The position numbers and the translations under genes were made by a program. Under the pieces are notes generated by a model. The model was not told the origin of the DNA. It worked only from the letters and a program-made list of their open reading frames with translations, and searched no databases. Below, in pieces: positions 8,124-17,412 of a stretch of DNA of 64,000 nt. Source of the stretch: JAFIFT01 sp020051095 (GTDB lineage: Bacteria > Pseudomonadota > Gammaproteobacteria > Legionellales > Legionellaceae); contig NZ_CAXMZT010000001.1 of NCBI RefSeq assembly GCF_964199965.1, forward strand, positions 352,017 through 416,016. The letters run 5' to 3'. Position 1 is the first letter of the stretch. Every line of letters starts with the position of its first letter.

Positions 8124-9511
8124 GAGTTATGCTCGAATCTGGTGTATGGGAAAAATAAATTAGGTGGCGTATCCTGTTGATTGTTCGCCAAGAACATTAA
8201 TCAACAAAAGGAAATACGCCATGAAGGATTGTAATCTGAAAGAAGTCACTACACCAGAACAAAAAATCGCCGATCCATTAACTGAATTATAACGTAATGG
8301 GGCTCGTGATTTAATTAGGCAAGCGGTAGAGGCGGAACTCGGTGCCATGTTGTCTGAATATGAGGATTAAAAATTAATCGATGGCAGGCAAGCTATCGTG
8401 CGTAATGGTTATTTTCCTGAACGAACGATTCAAACGGGTATTGGAGATGTGACAATAAAAGTGCCTAAAGTTCGAGACCGCAGTGGCTCTGGGATTTGTT
8501 TTCAAACCCATTTATTACCACCGTATCTGAGGCGTACAAAAAGTATTGAGGAACTGATTCCTTGGTTGTATTTAAAAGGGTTATCAACAGGTGATTACAC
8601 TGAAGCCTTGGGCTCGCTATTAGGTGAGCATGCAAAAGGCTTATCTGCGAACACGGTATCTCGGTTGAAAAGCCAATGGCTTTCAGAGCATCAAAGCTGG
8701 CAACGCCAAGATCTAAGTCGAAAGCGTTATGTTTATTGGTGGGCAGATGAAATTTATAGCCAAGTGCGAATGGATGATCGCCTGTGTTTGCTGGTTATTA
8801 TGGGCGTTACTGAGCACGGTCAAAAAGAGTTGGTCGCTGTGAGTGATGGGTTCCGTGAGTCCTCAGCTAGTTGGGAAGAACTGTTAACGAGCTTACGGCA
8901 AAGAGGACTTTCGCACTCGCCAAAACTTGCTGTAGGAGATGGTGCGCTGGGCTTTTGGAATGCTATTAGCAAAGTGTCCCCTGATACCCGTCATCAGCGA
9001 TGCTGGGTGCATAAGACAGCCAATGTACTAAATAAGCTACCGAAGTCTGTGCAGCCAAAGGTGAAATCAGCACTACACGAAATCTGGATGGCTTCAACGC
9101 GCAAAGATGCCTATACGGCATTTGACAACGCATTGGAGCTATTTACACCCAAGTATCCAAAAGCAATGGAGTGCTTGAAAAAGGACCACGAGGAATTACT
9201 TGCATTTTACGATTTTCCAGCAGAGCATTGGATTGATATTCGAACAACAAATCCAATTGAATCGGTCTTCGCAACCGTGTGGTTGCGTACCAAAAAGTCT
9301 CACAACTGTGGCTCAAGAGATAGTATATTGGCAATGGTATTTAAGCTAATGGAATCCGCTCAGAAGCGGTGGATTAAAATTAGGGGGTTTAACTTATTAA
9401 CGCTTGTGGTTAATAATGTTAAATTTGAAGATGGAGTGCAGGTGGTTGAACAATCAGACAGGAAGGCCGCCTGATGTTATTTTGGTCATACACCAGATTT
9501 GACAATAACTC
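8124..9511 (+). mobile_element. Second IS256-family insertion sequence (element B), inactivated
   Basis: Terminal inverted repeats are GAGTTATGCTCGAATCTGGT at 8124 and, read from the right end, GAGTTATTGTCAAATCTGGT ending at 9511. Both continue GTATG. Length is 1388 bp, normal for the family. No target duplication is seen (cgattaac against cttcgcaa). Its right end is one base from the remnant of element A, so it once inserted into a copy of A. Confidence 0.85.
8221..9474 (+). pseudogene. IS256-family transposase broken by two in-frame stop codons
   Basis: Reading from ATG 8221 (AAAGG ribosome site) gives MKDCNLKEVTTPEQKIADPL, then TAA at 8290, then NGARDLIRQAVEAELGAMLS, then TAA at 8368, and an open frame of over 360 codons to TGA at 9472. 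The stops probably replaced TTA (Leu) and CAA (Gln) by single substitutions. The DDE residues survive: Asp in WWADEIYSQVRMDDR, Asp in AVGDGALGFWNAI and Glu in TTNPIESVFATVWLR. The frame after the second stop could be translated from GTG 8398, but would lack the N-terminal DNA-binding part. Confidence 0.9.
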
Positions 9512-9512
9512 C

Positions 9513-9718
9513 TTCGCAAGTACACCAAAAACAAAGGCGCTTTTACTAGCGAAAATGCCCTGATAAAGCTTATTTATTGTACTTGCCAAAAAGTACTGGA
9601 AAAATGGAATCAACCCATGCACAATTGGGCGCTTATCGCGTCCCAGCTTCATATTTATTTTGAAGACCGTATGAACCTGAGACTTAGATAATCAATGAGG
9701 TGACACAGTTAGATGAAC
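9513..9718 (+). mobile_element. 3' remnant of element A (copy A2)
   Basis: This matches the last 206 bases of copy A1 (4753-4958) with two mismatches, from TTCGCAAGTACACC through the transposase stop to the terminal GAAC. It keeps the right inverted repeat only. The left part is gone; element B ends at 9511. Same orientation as A1. Confidence 0.9.
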
Positions 9719-9797
9719 ACTCTCTGTTTTTCCCTCGGGGCTGAACCTACAACTGATTATCACTGAATATCATGTAGCGAAATCTATTTTCTATTTC

Positions 9798-12700
9798 TTA
9801 TAGATTTTTTATCAGCTTTTTGGCAGCTTCTTTTTGGGCATCATCACCATACTCCAGAACCTCTTCTAGTGATTGCCGCGCGGATTCTTTGTCACCCATC
9901 GTGATATAGGTTTCAGCTAAAGATAACAATGTTTCCATTGCTTTTTTACTTTTAACTAACTTTTTCTTGTCCGCAGCGCTTTGTTTATCTGCTGAGTGAC
10001 CAGTTGCTGATTCGACTAAATCAGCAAGAGAAAATTCATTATCAATATTGAACTCTTCATCGATGTCATAAACGGGTATGTTATCTTCATCTAGTTCTGT
10101 CGCTTCTTCTTTTGATTTTTTAGCCCCTACTTTTGGCGCTTTGACTTCTTCTTTCGGCTCTTTCGCCTCTTCTTCTAGCTCTTTCGCTTCTACTTTTGGC
10201 TCTTTGGGTTCTTCTTTTAGTTCTTTCGCTTCTGCTTTTGGCACTTTCGCTTCTGCTTTTGGCTCTTTCGCTTCTGCTTTTGGCTCTTTGGTTATCAGCT
10301 TATCCGCTTCATTGTTCTCTTTAGACAAATTATCCTTTTCAGTTTTTGATTTACTAGCCGCAAAAATAGCATCTGTATCAATATCAAACTCAAGAAGATT
10401 CTCATCCTCTTCAGCGGGAGCCTCCTCAATTTTTTCTTTCTGAGATTTTGATTTTTCAATTGCTACTTTTTCAAATGTCAGGCCTTCGTCATCACGCTCA
10501 TCCTCTTTGGCATGGTCTGGCTGTTCAACATCCCCCTTATCTAATGAAGCTGCTACGGGGATAATTGGGGTCGATTCAAACTCGATTGATTCGACACTTT
10601 CACTCTCTGTTGGTTCTGTGATTTGAGCTTGTGGTACGTCTGGAAGATTTTCAGCATGTTCTTGTTCTGCCTGGACTTCAGCTTCCTTCTCCGCTTGAGG
10701 AGTTTGTTTTAATGTGTCTTCTTCAATTTTGGCTTGTTGTTCAGCCAAATCCTTTTCTAAGGCACTTAATTCTTCTGATAATTGCAGGCTATCATCACTT
10801 GATTCTTTGCTAATGGGCGAGGGGTTATCTTCTTCGGGCTCTTTTTGATTTTCGGATAAAGCCACTGTACCTGCTGGGGATTTTTCCGTTTTTTGGCCTA
10901 TATTGTTAGACACCTTTTTTTCGGTGGTTTTTTCGGGTTTTGGCGCTTCTTCGTTTGCAGATTTTCGACTGATTTTAACAGATACTTCTTCATCAGGCTC
11001 CACTTCATCTAACGCTTCATCTCTAGCCCCTTGTTTGATTTGAGCTAATTCACGATCGATATCCTCTGGTGAAATTACTGTAGCAGGCGTATCAATTTTG
11101 CGGATAGGTGACTTAGTAGCGCCAGATTGAGAACCTGTTTCTGAACCCTCTTCACTTGTTTTAACTGGCTCTTCGGCTTTTGGTTGTGGGATTGGTTCTT
11201 CTATTTCTTCTTTAATCCTGGGCAGTTCTTTTTCGATACCATGTTTTCGACGCAAGTATAATGCTTGTAATTGTTCTCGATAATAATAACCACCAGCACC
11301 AGCAGATGCGGCAATTAATAGAAGAAAGATCCATAACCAAGGAAACTCACTTTCTACACCAACAGGACTGGATGTTTGCCCAGCAATTCCCTGCCTCGTC
11401 TTGATAAGAAGGCTCAATTGTTGTTTTAATTGTGCAATGTCTTGATCTCTCTGCGCCATTTTTTGTTGCAGCTGATTATTTGATTCCTTAAGCACCGTTA
11501 ATTGTTGCTTCAGTCCTGAAACTGAGTCAGGAACAATCTCGGGGCTTACCTTCTCATTTACCGCTTTATCAGGTTGAGTAGAATCGAGTTGCTTTGAAGG
11601 AGCTTGGTTGTCTTTCACTTTCGCACCATCAAATTTCGCTGATTTCTTCTCAACTAACTTGGGTTGTTCAGGTTCAGGTTGAGGCTGATTAGAATGGCCA
11701 GCGATTGTGGGCAGTATGGAATCAGGCGACAAATTAAATAAAAGCGCACTTTTTTCTTGTTTTTGCGAAATCACAGACTTTGATTGGCCTTCCTGAGCAG
11801 TTTGCTCTCCTTTTGAAGTCTTGTCATCAGTAATGCCCTGCTCCTCTTGTTCAGGCTGATTGTCTGCTTTATCGGATGACTGATCTTCGTTTGGTTGTTC
11901 CTTCCCTGTCTCATCCAATGGCTTACTAGGTTTAGATATTTCTTCCAACTTACTATCAGGCGCAATAACAATCCCTTTTGTATAGGGTGGGATAAGTACA
12001 TGATCGATAGGCTGCTTAGTTGCCCAAGCTTTATCTTGTGCCGCGATTTCCTTAGCGGCCAAATCTTTAGGAATTTGTGTTACATCATCATTAGAGGGTA
12101 TTTTGAGTATTTTTCCTGCCATCAGTCCATTGATATTACCTTGTTTAAACGCAGTTAGATTTGCACCATTGATTGCAAGGATCACTTGTTGTAACGTTGT
12201 GTTAGCAGTTACGTACCGTTGAGCGATTTGATAAATGTCTTCTTTACCTGTGGTTGGGCCATAGGATGACTCAGGCCGATTGATATCATCTTGGCTTGGA
12301 GAAACTGTCTTATCGACGTAAACTTCTTTTTCCACCACCCCTCTTTCTTTCCCTTTTTTTCCATATGGGAGCGATGAAGTGCGGTGTCCTAGCTCCGCCT
12401 TGATCTCATATTTGGGAGGATCTAAGAGCAAAGTATAGGCCCTATATAATTGACCGTTGGACCACGCTAAGTCAACGACTAACTCAAGATAAGGTTCATT
12501 AATTCTTTCAGTCGATGTGATGACAATAACGGGCTCACCCTTTTCATTTTTTCTAACTTTGAGATTTAACTTATCTAAATCATCATCGTAATTTAAGCCA
12601 ATCCGTTCAAAATCGGCGAGGGATGCGACAGCAGCTTGGATACCAGTGAGAGGTACATCTCCCACATCAATTAGTTTAATTTCACCATAAAAAGGCTGAT

Positions 12701-12839
12701 TAAGATAAGATTTTATTTGCAAATCACCCATACCAAGAGAAAATGCGCTTGCAGAGAAAGACAATAACGCCACATTTATAAAATTGAATTTCAAGCCTGG
12801 CTCCCTGGTGAAAAAAATAAAATTATTTTTTTTTAACAT
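9798..12839 (-). CDS. fimV: FimV-like inner-membrane peptidoglycan-binding hub protein
   Basis: About 1013 residues. A signal/anchor segment (FNFINVALLSFSASAFSLG) leads into the FimV N-terminal domain (MGDLQIKSYLNQPFYGEIKL). A degenerate LysM region (residues about 195-255), a coiled coil (LKQQLTVLKESNNQLQQKMA), a membrane segment (PWLWIFLLLIAASAGAGGYY, about residue 500) and a long acidic cytoplasmic region follow. The last 45 residues form the FimV C-terminal TPR motif (METLLSLAETYITMGDKESA). Family members help polar localisation of type IV pilus and T2SS parts. The upstream TTG at 12863 is an alternative start. Residues about 848-914 are Lys/Glu heptad-like repeats. Confidence 0.88.
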   Translation of the reverse strand: MLKKNNFIFFTREPGLKFNFINVALLSFSASAFSLGMGDLQIKSYLNQPFYGEIKLIDVGDVPLTGIQAAVASLADFERIGLNYDDDLDKLNLKVRKNEKGEPVIVITSTERINEPYLELVVDLAWSNGQLYRAYTLLLDPPKYEIKAELGHRTSSLPYGKKGKERGVVEKEVYVDKTVSPSQDDINRPESSYGPTTGKEDIYQIAQRYVTANTTLQQVILAINGANLTAFKQGNINGLMAGKILKIPSNDDVTQIPKDLAAKEIAAQDKAWATKQPIDHVLIPPYTKGIVIAPDSKLEEISKPSKPLDETGKEQPNEDQSSDKADNQPEQEEQGITDDKTSKGEQTAQEGQSKSVISQKQEKSALLFNLSPDSILPTIAGHSNQPQPEPEQPKLVEKKSAKFDGAKVKDNQAPSKQLDSTQPDKAVNEKVSPEIVPDSVSGLKQQLTVLKESNNQLQQKMAQRDQDIAQLKQQLSLLIKTRQGIAGQTSSPVGVESEFPWLWIFLLLIAASAGAGGYYYREQLQALYLRRKHGIEKELPRIKEEIEEPIPQPKAEEPVKTSEEGSETGSQSGATKSPIRKIDTPATVISPEDIDRELAQIKQGARDEALDEVEPDEEVSVKISRKSANEEAPKPEKTTEKKVSNNIGQKTEKSPAGTVALSENQKEPEEDNPSPISKESSDDSLQLSEELSALEKDLAEQQAKIEEDTLKQTPQAEKEAEVQAEQEHAENLPDVPQAQITEPTESESVESIEFESTPIIPVAASLDKGDVEQPDHAKEDERDDEGLTFEKVAIEKSKSQKEKIEEAPAEEDENLLEFDIDTDAIFAASKSKTEKDNLSKENNEADKLITKEPKAEAKEPKAEAKVPKAEAKELKEEPKEPKVEAKELEEEAKEPKEEVKAPKVGAKKSKEEATELDEDNIPVYDIDEEFNIDNEFSLADLVESATGHSADKQSAADKKKLVKSKKAMETLLSLAETYITMGDKESARQSLEEVLEYGDDAQKEAAKKLIKNL
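10096..10296 (-). repeat. Tandem repeat inside fimV encoding EPKAEAK-type heptads
   Basis: A 21-bp unit (tctttcgcttctgcttttggc on the plus strand, slightly varied) repeats about eight times, encoding xPKAEAKE-like heptads. Units nearest 10296 are the most alike and those nearest 10096 have drifted. Repeat number is likely to vary between strains. Confidence 0.8.
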
Positions 12840-12949
12840 AGCACGCAGACCATGCTTTTTCAAGCTAACTTATTGTATTTGAATCAAGTTTTAAACCAGA
12901 ATGATAAAAAAATGGCAATTTCATTCGATTAATAACTGTTTTTACGTGT

Positions 12950-12978
12950 TTGAAATTGCTAAAATCCAGATTTTATAT
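12950..12978 (+). promoter_or_regulatory. Putative sigma-70 promoter of folD
   Basis: TTGAAA (12950-12955), 17-base spacer, TTATAT (12973-12978). Transcription would begin a few bases before the ATG at 12991, giving a very short or absent leader, in line with the poor ribosome site. Confidence 0.4.
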
Positions 12979-12990
12979 TTGGAATCAACT

Positions 12991-13860
12991 ATGTCCACAG
13001 TTATTTTAGATGGAAAGTTATTAGCTGAAAAAAAGAAGGTTTTGCTCAAGCAAGACGTTGACAATTTTCAAACGACCTACCACAAGTCGATTACTTTGGC
13101 TGTTATATTAGTTGGAAATGACCCTGCCTCCTCAATTTATGTGAACCATAAACAAAAAGCATGCCAAGCTGTTGGGATATCATCAAAATTTATTAGCCTG
13201 GACAGTCATATTAGTCAGGCTGAACTACTTTCGGTTATTGACTCATTAAACCATGATCCAACCATACACGGCATTCTCGTGCAATTACCCCTCCCCAGTC
13301 ATATCAGCAAAGACAAAATCATTCAATCAATTTCAGTCAATAAAGATGTCGATGGGTTTCATCCTTATAATACCGGACTACTTGCTCAAGGACTTAAATG
13401 CTTAAGACCCTGCACCCCCAAAGGTGTCATGGAATTATTATCAGCCTATGATTTATTGGTAAAAAGTAAGAATGCCGTTATTGTTGGTGCATCTAATATT
13501 GTCGGTCGTCCAATGGCATGGGAGTTACTTAAAGAATATGCAACGCCTACCATATGTCATCGCAAAACAAAGAACTTAAAAAGGCACATAGAGCAAGCGG
13601 ATATTGTCATCAGTGCAACCGGGAACCGAGAAGCAGTAAACAGTGATTGGCTGCAACCGGGGCAAATAGTCATCGATGTCGGTATACACAGGCTGCCTTC
13701 GGGAAAATTATGTGGCGATATTGACTTTGAAAAGGCGGTTTCGAAGGGTGTCGCAGCAATCACACCCGTTCCGGGTGGTGTGGGACCTATGACAGTAGTA
13801 TGCTTACTTGAAAATACGATTCAAGCAGCTCTAGAAATGAACGCAGGTGTGCAATTGTAG
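12991..13860 (+). CDS. folD: Bifunctional methylenetetrahydrofolate dehydrogenase/cyclohydrolase
   Basis: 289 residues from ATG 12991; the frame is open to 12901 but the extra 30 residues do not belong to the family and precede the likely promoter. It interconverts 5,10-methylene- and 10-formyl-tetrahydrofolate using NADP. Signatures: SIYVNHKQKACQAVGI with the catalytic Lys, QLPLPSHI, KDVDGFHPYN, PCTPKGVMELL, NAVIVGASNIVGRPMAW and PVPGGVGPMTV. The usual GRS start of the cofactor loop is GAS here, which removes an Arg commonly seen in NADP-dependent members. Divergent from fimV. Confidence 0.93.
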   Translation: MSTVILDGKLLAEKKKVLLKQDVDNFQTTYHKSITLAVILVGNDPASSIYVNHKQKACQAVGISSKFISLDSHISQAELLSVIDSLNHDPTIHGILVQLPLPSHISKDKIIQSISVNKDVDGFHPYNTGLLAQGLKCLRPCTPKGVMELLSAYDLLVKSKNAVIVGASNIVGRPMAWELLKEYATPTICHRKTKNLKRHIEQADIVISATGNREAVNSDWLQPGQIVIDVGIHRLPSGKLCGDIDFEKAVSKGVAAITPVPGGVGPMTVVCLLENTIQAALEMNAGVQL

Positions 13861-13885
13861 GGTCGCCCATACAATTGCACATCAC

Positions 13886-14443
13886 CTAGATTTCCATCAA
13901 ATCCTTTTCTTTAGAAGCTAATACTTCATCAACGTGGTGAATGTATTTGTCTGTTAATTTTTGCATATCCTCTGTGGCTTTCCTTTCTTCGTCCTCAGAG
14001 ATCGCTTTTTCTTTTACCAATTCCTTAAATTGGGTATTCGCATCCCGACGAATGTTTCGAATCGCAACCCGACCCTGCTCACCTTCAGAGCGCACAACTT
14101 TTATAAGTTCCTTGCGTCTTTCTTCGGTTAACGGCGGCATGGGTACACGAATCGCCGAACCTGCTGACGAAGGGTTTAATCCCAAACCGGAATCCATAAT
14201 TGCTTTTTCAATCGTAGCGACCAATGCCTTTTCCCACGGGGTTATCAATAATGTCCTGGGATCGGATGCTGTGACACTGGCGACCTGATTAAGAGGCGTT
14301 GGATTTCCATAATAATCAATTACGACGTGGTCTAATAAACCAACATTTGCACGGCCCGTTCTTACTTTAGTTAATTCAGAGGATAAGTTTTCAACGCTTT
14401 TCTTCATACGCGCTTCTGCGTCTTTTTGAATATCTTTAATCAT
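13886..14443 (-). CDS. frr: Ribosome recycling factor
   Basis: 185 residues, the normal RRF length, from the ATG at 14443 that overlaps the pyrH stop region and has a GGGAG ribosome site; the frame continues to 14458 but the extra residues are not needed. RRF with EF-G splits the post-termination ribosome. Signatures are RTGRANVGLLDHVVIDYYG, RTLLITPWEKA, LGLNPSSAGSAIRVPMPPLT and RNIRRDAN. Last gene of the rpsB-tsf-pyrH-frr operon, ending shortly after the convergent folD. Confidence 0.96.
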   Translation of the reverse strand: MIKDIQKDAEARMKKSVENLSSELTKVRTGRANVGLLDHVVIDYYGNPTPLNQVASVTASDPRTLLITPWEKALVATIEKAIMDSGLGLNPSSAGSAIRVPMPPLTEERRKELIKVVRSEGEQGRVAIRNIRRDANTQFKELVKEKAISEDEERKATEDMQKLTDKYIHHVDEVLASKEKDLMEI

Positions 14444-15170
14444 TGTTTGCTCCCACAATGGTTCCTATTTTTTCACCCTGAACAATCTTTTTTAATGCCC
14501 CATCCGTATGTAAATCAAATACTTGCAAAGGCATATTTTGCTCTTGACATAAACAAATAGCAGTTAAATCCATAACTTGCAACCCTTGTTGCAGCACATC
14601 ATTGTACGTAAGAAAATCGTACTTTGTTGCATTTGGGTTTGATTTTGGATCAGCGGTATACACACCATCAACATTCGTGGCTTTAATAACTAGGTCAGCA
14701 CCAATTTCAATTGCCCGTAGGCAGGCTGCTGTATCAGTTGTAAAAAAAGGATTCCCCGTACCAGCTGCAAATATTACCACATGGCCATTTCTAAGATGCG
14801 TGATTGCCTTTCGTCGATGATAGGGGTCAACAACACCCAACATTGGAATAGCCGACATAATTCGTGAAGGTAGATCAATTCGTTCAAGTGCATCACGTAA
14901 GGCAAGTGCGTTCATAACAGTTGCTAACATACCCATATGATCGCCAGTCACCCTTCCGATACCCGCCGCTGATAATGCTTTACCTCGGAATAAATTACCG
15001 CCTCCAACAACTAATCCAACTTCGACACCCATGCTAACAAGCTCAGCGACTTCATTAGCTATTTTATCTAAAACAGCTGGGTCAATACCAAATTGAGATT
15101 GACCCATCAATGCTTCACCACTGTATTTAAGTAGTATTCGCTTATATTTCAACGTTGACTCATTCTTCAT
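14436..15170 (-). CDS. pyrH: Uridylate kinase
   Basis: A 244-residue amino-acid-kinase-family enzyme that phosphorylates UMP to UDP. Motifs include ILLKYSGEALMG at the N-terminus, VGLVVGGGNLFRG, GDHMGMLATVMNALALRDAL and NPFFTTDTAACLRAIEI. It starts within the tsf stop (ATGA overlap at 15167-15170), showing translational coupling, and overlaps frr at its end. Length and order are normal. Confidence 0.96.
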   Translation of the reverse strand: MKNESTLKYKRILLKYSGEALMGQSQFGIDPAVLDKIANEVAELVSMGVEVGLVVGGGNLFRGKALSAAGIGRVTGDHMGMLATVMNALALRDALERIDLPSRIMSAIPMLGVVDPYHRRKAITHLRNGHVVIFAAGTGNPFFTTDTAACLRAIEIGADLVIKATNVDGVYTADPKSNPNATKYDFLTYNDVLQQGLQVMDLTAICLCQEQNMPLQVFDLHTDGALKKIVQGEKIGTIVGANND

Positions 15171-16045
15171 TGATCTCGAACCTGTGCCATGACTTCTTCA
15201 ACAAAATTATCTTCTTTTGCTTCAATGCCTTCGCCCACTTCAAAACGAATAAATTGCGCTACATCAGCATTTTTCTCTTTCAAAAGCTGACTGACTTTCT
15301 TATTAGGATCTTTTACAAAAGGTTGTCCTAATAAACTGACTTCATCAATGAATTTATTCAATCTGCCCTCAATCATTTTTGCAATGATCTCTTCTGGCTT
15401 ACCGCTTTCACGCGCTTGTGCAGTATATATTTCACGCTCATTTTCAATAGCTTCTGCTGATACTTGGTTGGAATTAACGACCATTGGCTTACTAGCCGCG
15501 ACATGCATCGCCAGATCTTTTGCTAATGTTTCGTCTCCTGAATTCATGCCAACTAAGACTCCAATTCGGCTACCATGTAAGTAACAGCCAATGACGCTAT
15601 CAGCACTCATACTTACCATACGGCGAATTTGGATATTTTCTCCAATTTTAGCGACGAGCTGTTGTCTCGCTTCTTCAACCGTTTGACCATCGGCTATTGG
15701 CAAGCCACTTAGCTCAGCAACTGAGCTTGCGTTGTGCTTTAGTGCAACCGTTGCAGCTTTGTTTGCAAAGCTAACAAAGTTTTCATCTCGAGCAACGAAG
15801 TCAGTCTCACTGTTAACCTCAATCATCATAGCCTGTTTTTTATCATTTGATAATGCAACAACTACAGCACCATCCGCTGCAATACGACCTGCTTTTTTAT
15901 CTGCTTTAGCTTGGCCAGCTTTGCGCATTTCAGTAATTGCTTTGTCGATATCGCCATCCGTAATTTCTAAGAATTTTTTACATTCCATCATACCTGCACC
16001 GGTCATTTGACGGAGTTGGGCAACTTGTTTTGCTGAAATAGCCAT
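15167..16045 (-). CDS. tsf: Translation elongation factor Ts
   Basis: 292 residues. It is the nucleotide-exchange factor for EF-Tu. Signatures are AQLRQMTGAGMMECKKFL at the N-terminal UBA-like domain, EVNSETDFVARDENFVSFAN in the core, and MHVAASKPMVVN. It is separated from rpsB by 98 bases containing a hairpin terminator, so part of the transcription probably ends before tsf. It overlaps pyrH by four bases. Confidence 0.97.
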   Translation of the reverse strand: MAISAKQVAQLRQMTGAGMMECKKFLEITDGDIDKAITEMRKAGQAKADKKAGRIAADGAVVVALSNDKKQAMMIEVNSETDFVARDENFVSFANKAATVALKHNASSVAELSGLPIADGQTVEEARQQLVAKIGENIQIRRMVSMSADSVIGCYLHGSRIGVLVGMNSGDETLAKDLAMHVAASKPMVVNSNQVSAEAIENEREIYTAQARESGKPEEIIAKMIEGRLNKFIDEVSLLGQPFVKDPNKKVSQLLKEKNADVAQFIRFEVGEGIEAKEDNFVEEVMAQVRDQ

Positions 16046-16073
16046 TCGATTATTCCTCCAGAGATACTAAAAA

Positions 16074-16111
16074 GGGGGCTTGTTCTGGTTTTAACACCAT
16101 CGACAGCCCCC
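16074..16111 (-). terminator. Intrinsic terminator/attenuator between rpsB and tsf
   Basis: On the minus strand a stem of AGGGGGCT / AGCCCCCT type is followed by TTTTTAG just after rpsB and before tsf. The placement within the operon implies partial read-through, giving more S2 than EF-Ts/PyrH/Frr from this promoter. Confidence 0.75.
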
Positions 16112-16143
16112 TCTTTAATTCATTTCATAGTTTATTCACTTGC

Positions 16144-17229
16144 TTACTTTTTAGTGTCTTTTGCTTTTGTTGTGGATGTTTTTTTCGCGTTAGTTTCAGT
16201 CTTTTTTTCAGCTTTGGCTACAGGCTTAGCTTCCGCTTTGGCCTTAGTGGCCGCCTTTGGGTTAGCTGCTGCTTTTGGTTTGGCTTCAGCTTTAGACTTT
16301 TCTTCTACCTTCGGCTTGGCTTCAGATTTCGCTTTTGTTTTGGCCTTTGCAACCTTTTCTTCAGCTTGTTCATCCTCAACATCTACTTTAGCTTTTGCTT
16401 TAGGCTTTTCTTCTACCTTAGCTTCTGACTTCTTAGCCTGTTTTTCAGCAACCTGTTCTTCAGATTTAGCCTTTGACTTCGGTTTTGCACCCGAATCACT
16501 TTCACTTTCTTCGGCATATTCTGATTCACTGGAATCTTCTTGTCCTGGGCTCGATTTTCTTGCCTTTAGAATCGTATCAGCTACGGCACGAACATAGATA
16601 TCAATTGCTCTCATTGAATCATCGTTACCAGGAATGACATAATCAACCAAATCAGGGTCGTTATTGGTGTCGACAACGCCGATAACTGGAATTCTCAAAC
16701 GTCGTGCTTCTTGGACAGCGATGTTCTCAAATCCAACATCAATAATAAAAAGAGCATCAGGCAAGCCGCCCATGTTCTCTATACCACCCAAACTACGCTC
16801 TAGTTTGTCCAGCTCTCGATTTAGCATCAAGGCTTCTTTCTTAATCATTTTATCGAAATCACCCCGATCACGCATGTCTTTCAATTCTTTTAATCGAAAT
16901 ATAGACTGTCGGACTGTTTTATAGTTGGTTAGCATCCCACCAAGCCAACGATGGTCGACAAACGGCATACCGCATCGCGCTGCGTGAGTGCGAATGCTTT
17001 CTTGTGCCGCACGTTTTGTACCAACAAATAAAATCTTTGCTTTATTAGCAGCTAGCTTAGCAATATAATCCAATGTTGTTTGAAACATTGGCATTGTTTT
17101 TTCAAGGTTGATAATGTGTATTTTATTGCGTGAACCAAAAATATACTCAGCCATTTTTGGATTCCAGTAGCGCGTTCTGTGACCAAAATGCGCGCCCGCT
17201 TCTAACAGTTCTTTCATGCTTACAGACAT
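16144..17229 (-). CDS. rpsB: 30S ribosomal protein S2 with long Lys/Ala/Glu-rich C-terminal extension
   Basis: 361 residues; the S2 fold takes up about the first 225 (MKELLEAGAHFGHRTRYWNP, FVGTKRAAQESI, FVDHRWLGGMLTNYKTVRQS, PDALFIIDVGFENIAV, VIPGNDDSMRAIDIY). After DTILKARKSS come a Ser/Glu-rich acidic linker and about 110 residues of low-complexity AKAKxEAKPK-type sequence ending in Lys-Lys. Normal gammaproteobacterial S2 is about 240-255 residues, so the tail is unusual although extended S2 proteins exist. The frame is continuous and the stop is clear, so it is not an assembly artefact by inspection. Confidence 0.95.
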   Translation of the reverse strand: MSVSMKELLEAGAHFGHRTRYWNPKMAEYIFGSRNKIHIINLEKTMPMFQTTLDYIAKLAANKAKILFVGTKRAAQESIRTHAARCGMPFVDHRWLGGMLTNYKTVRQSIFRLKELKDMRDRGDFDKMIKKEALMLNRELDKLERSLGGIENMGGLPDALFIIDVGFENIAVQEARRLRIPVIGVVDTNNDPDLVDYVIPGNDDSMRAIDIYVRAVADTILKARKSSPGQEDSSESEYAEESESDSGAKPKSKAKSEEQVAEKQAKKSEAKVEEKPKAKAKVDVEDEQAEEKVAKAKTKAKSEAKPKVEEKSKAEAKPKAAANPKAATKAKAEAKPVAKAEKKTETNAKKTSTTKAKDTKK

Positions 17230-17412
17230 AATTACTCCTGGGTTATGCTTCCACGCTCCCCATGTGATACCCGAATGTCAAATCTTCAGGACCCAACCAC
17301 ATGTTTCGAAAACGTGTGAGTCGTTAAATGCCCCGCTTTTATATCACAACACAGCATTTTTAGCAATTAAATTCATCTATTTCTCGAATGTATATAGCCC
17401 TATCAGTTGTCA

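Noticed and set aside
10078..10443. Ser/Phe-rich open frame opposite fimV
   Set aside because: It is the antisense reading of the Lys/Glu repeat; no ribosome site and low complexity.
16154..16597. Ala/Phe/Ser-rich open frame opposite the rpsB tail
   Set aside because: Antisense of the low-complexity extension, not a gene.
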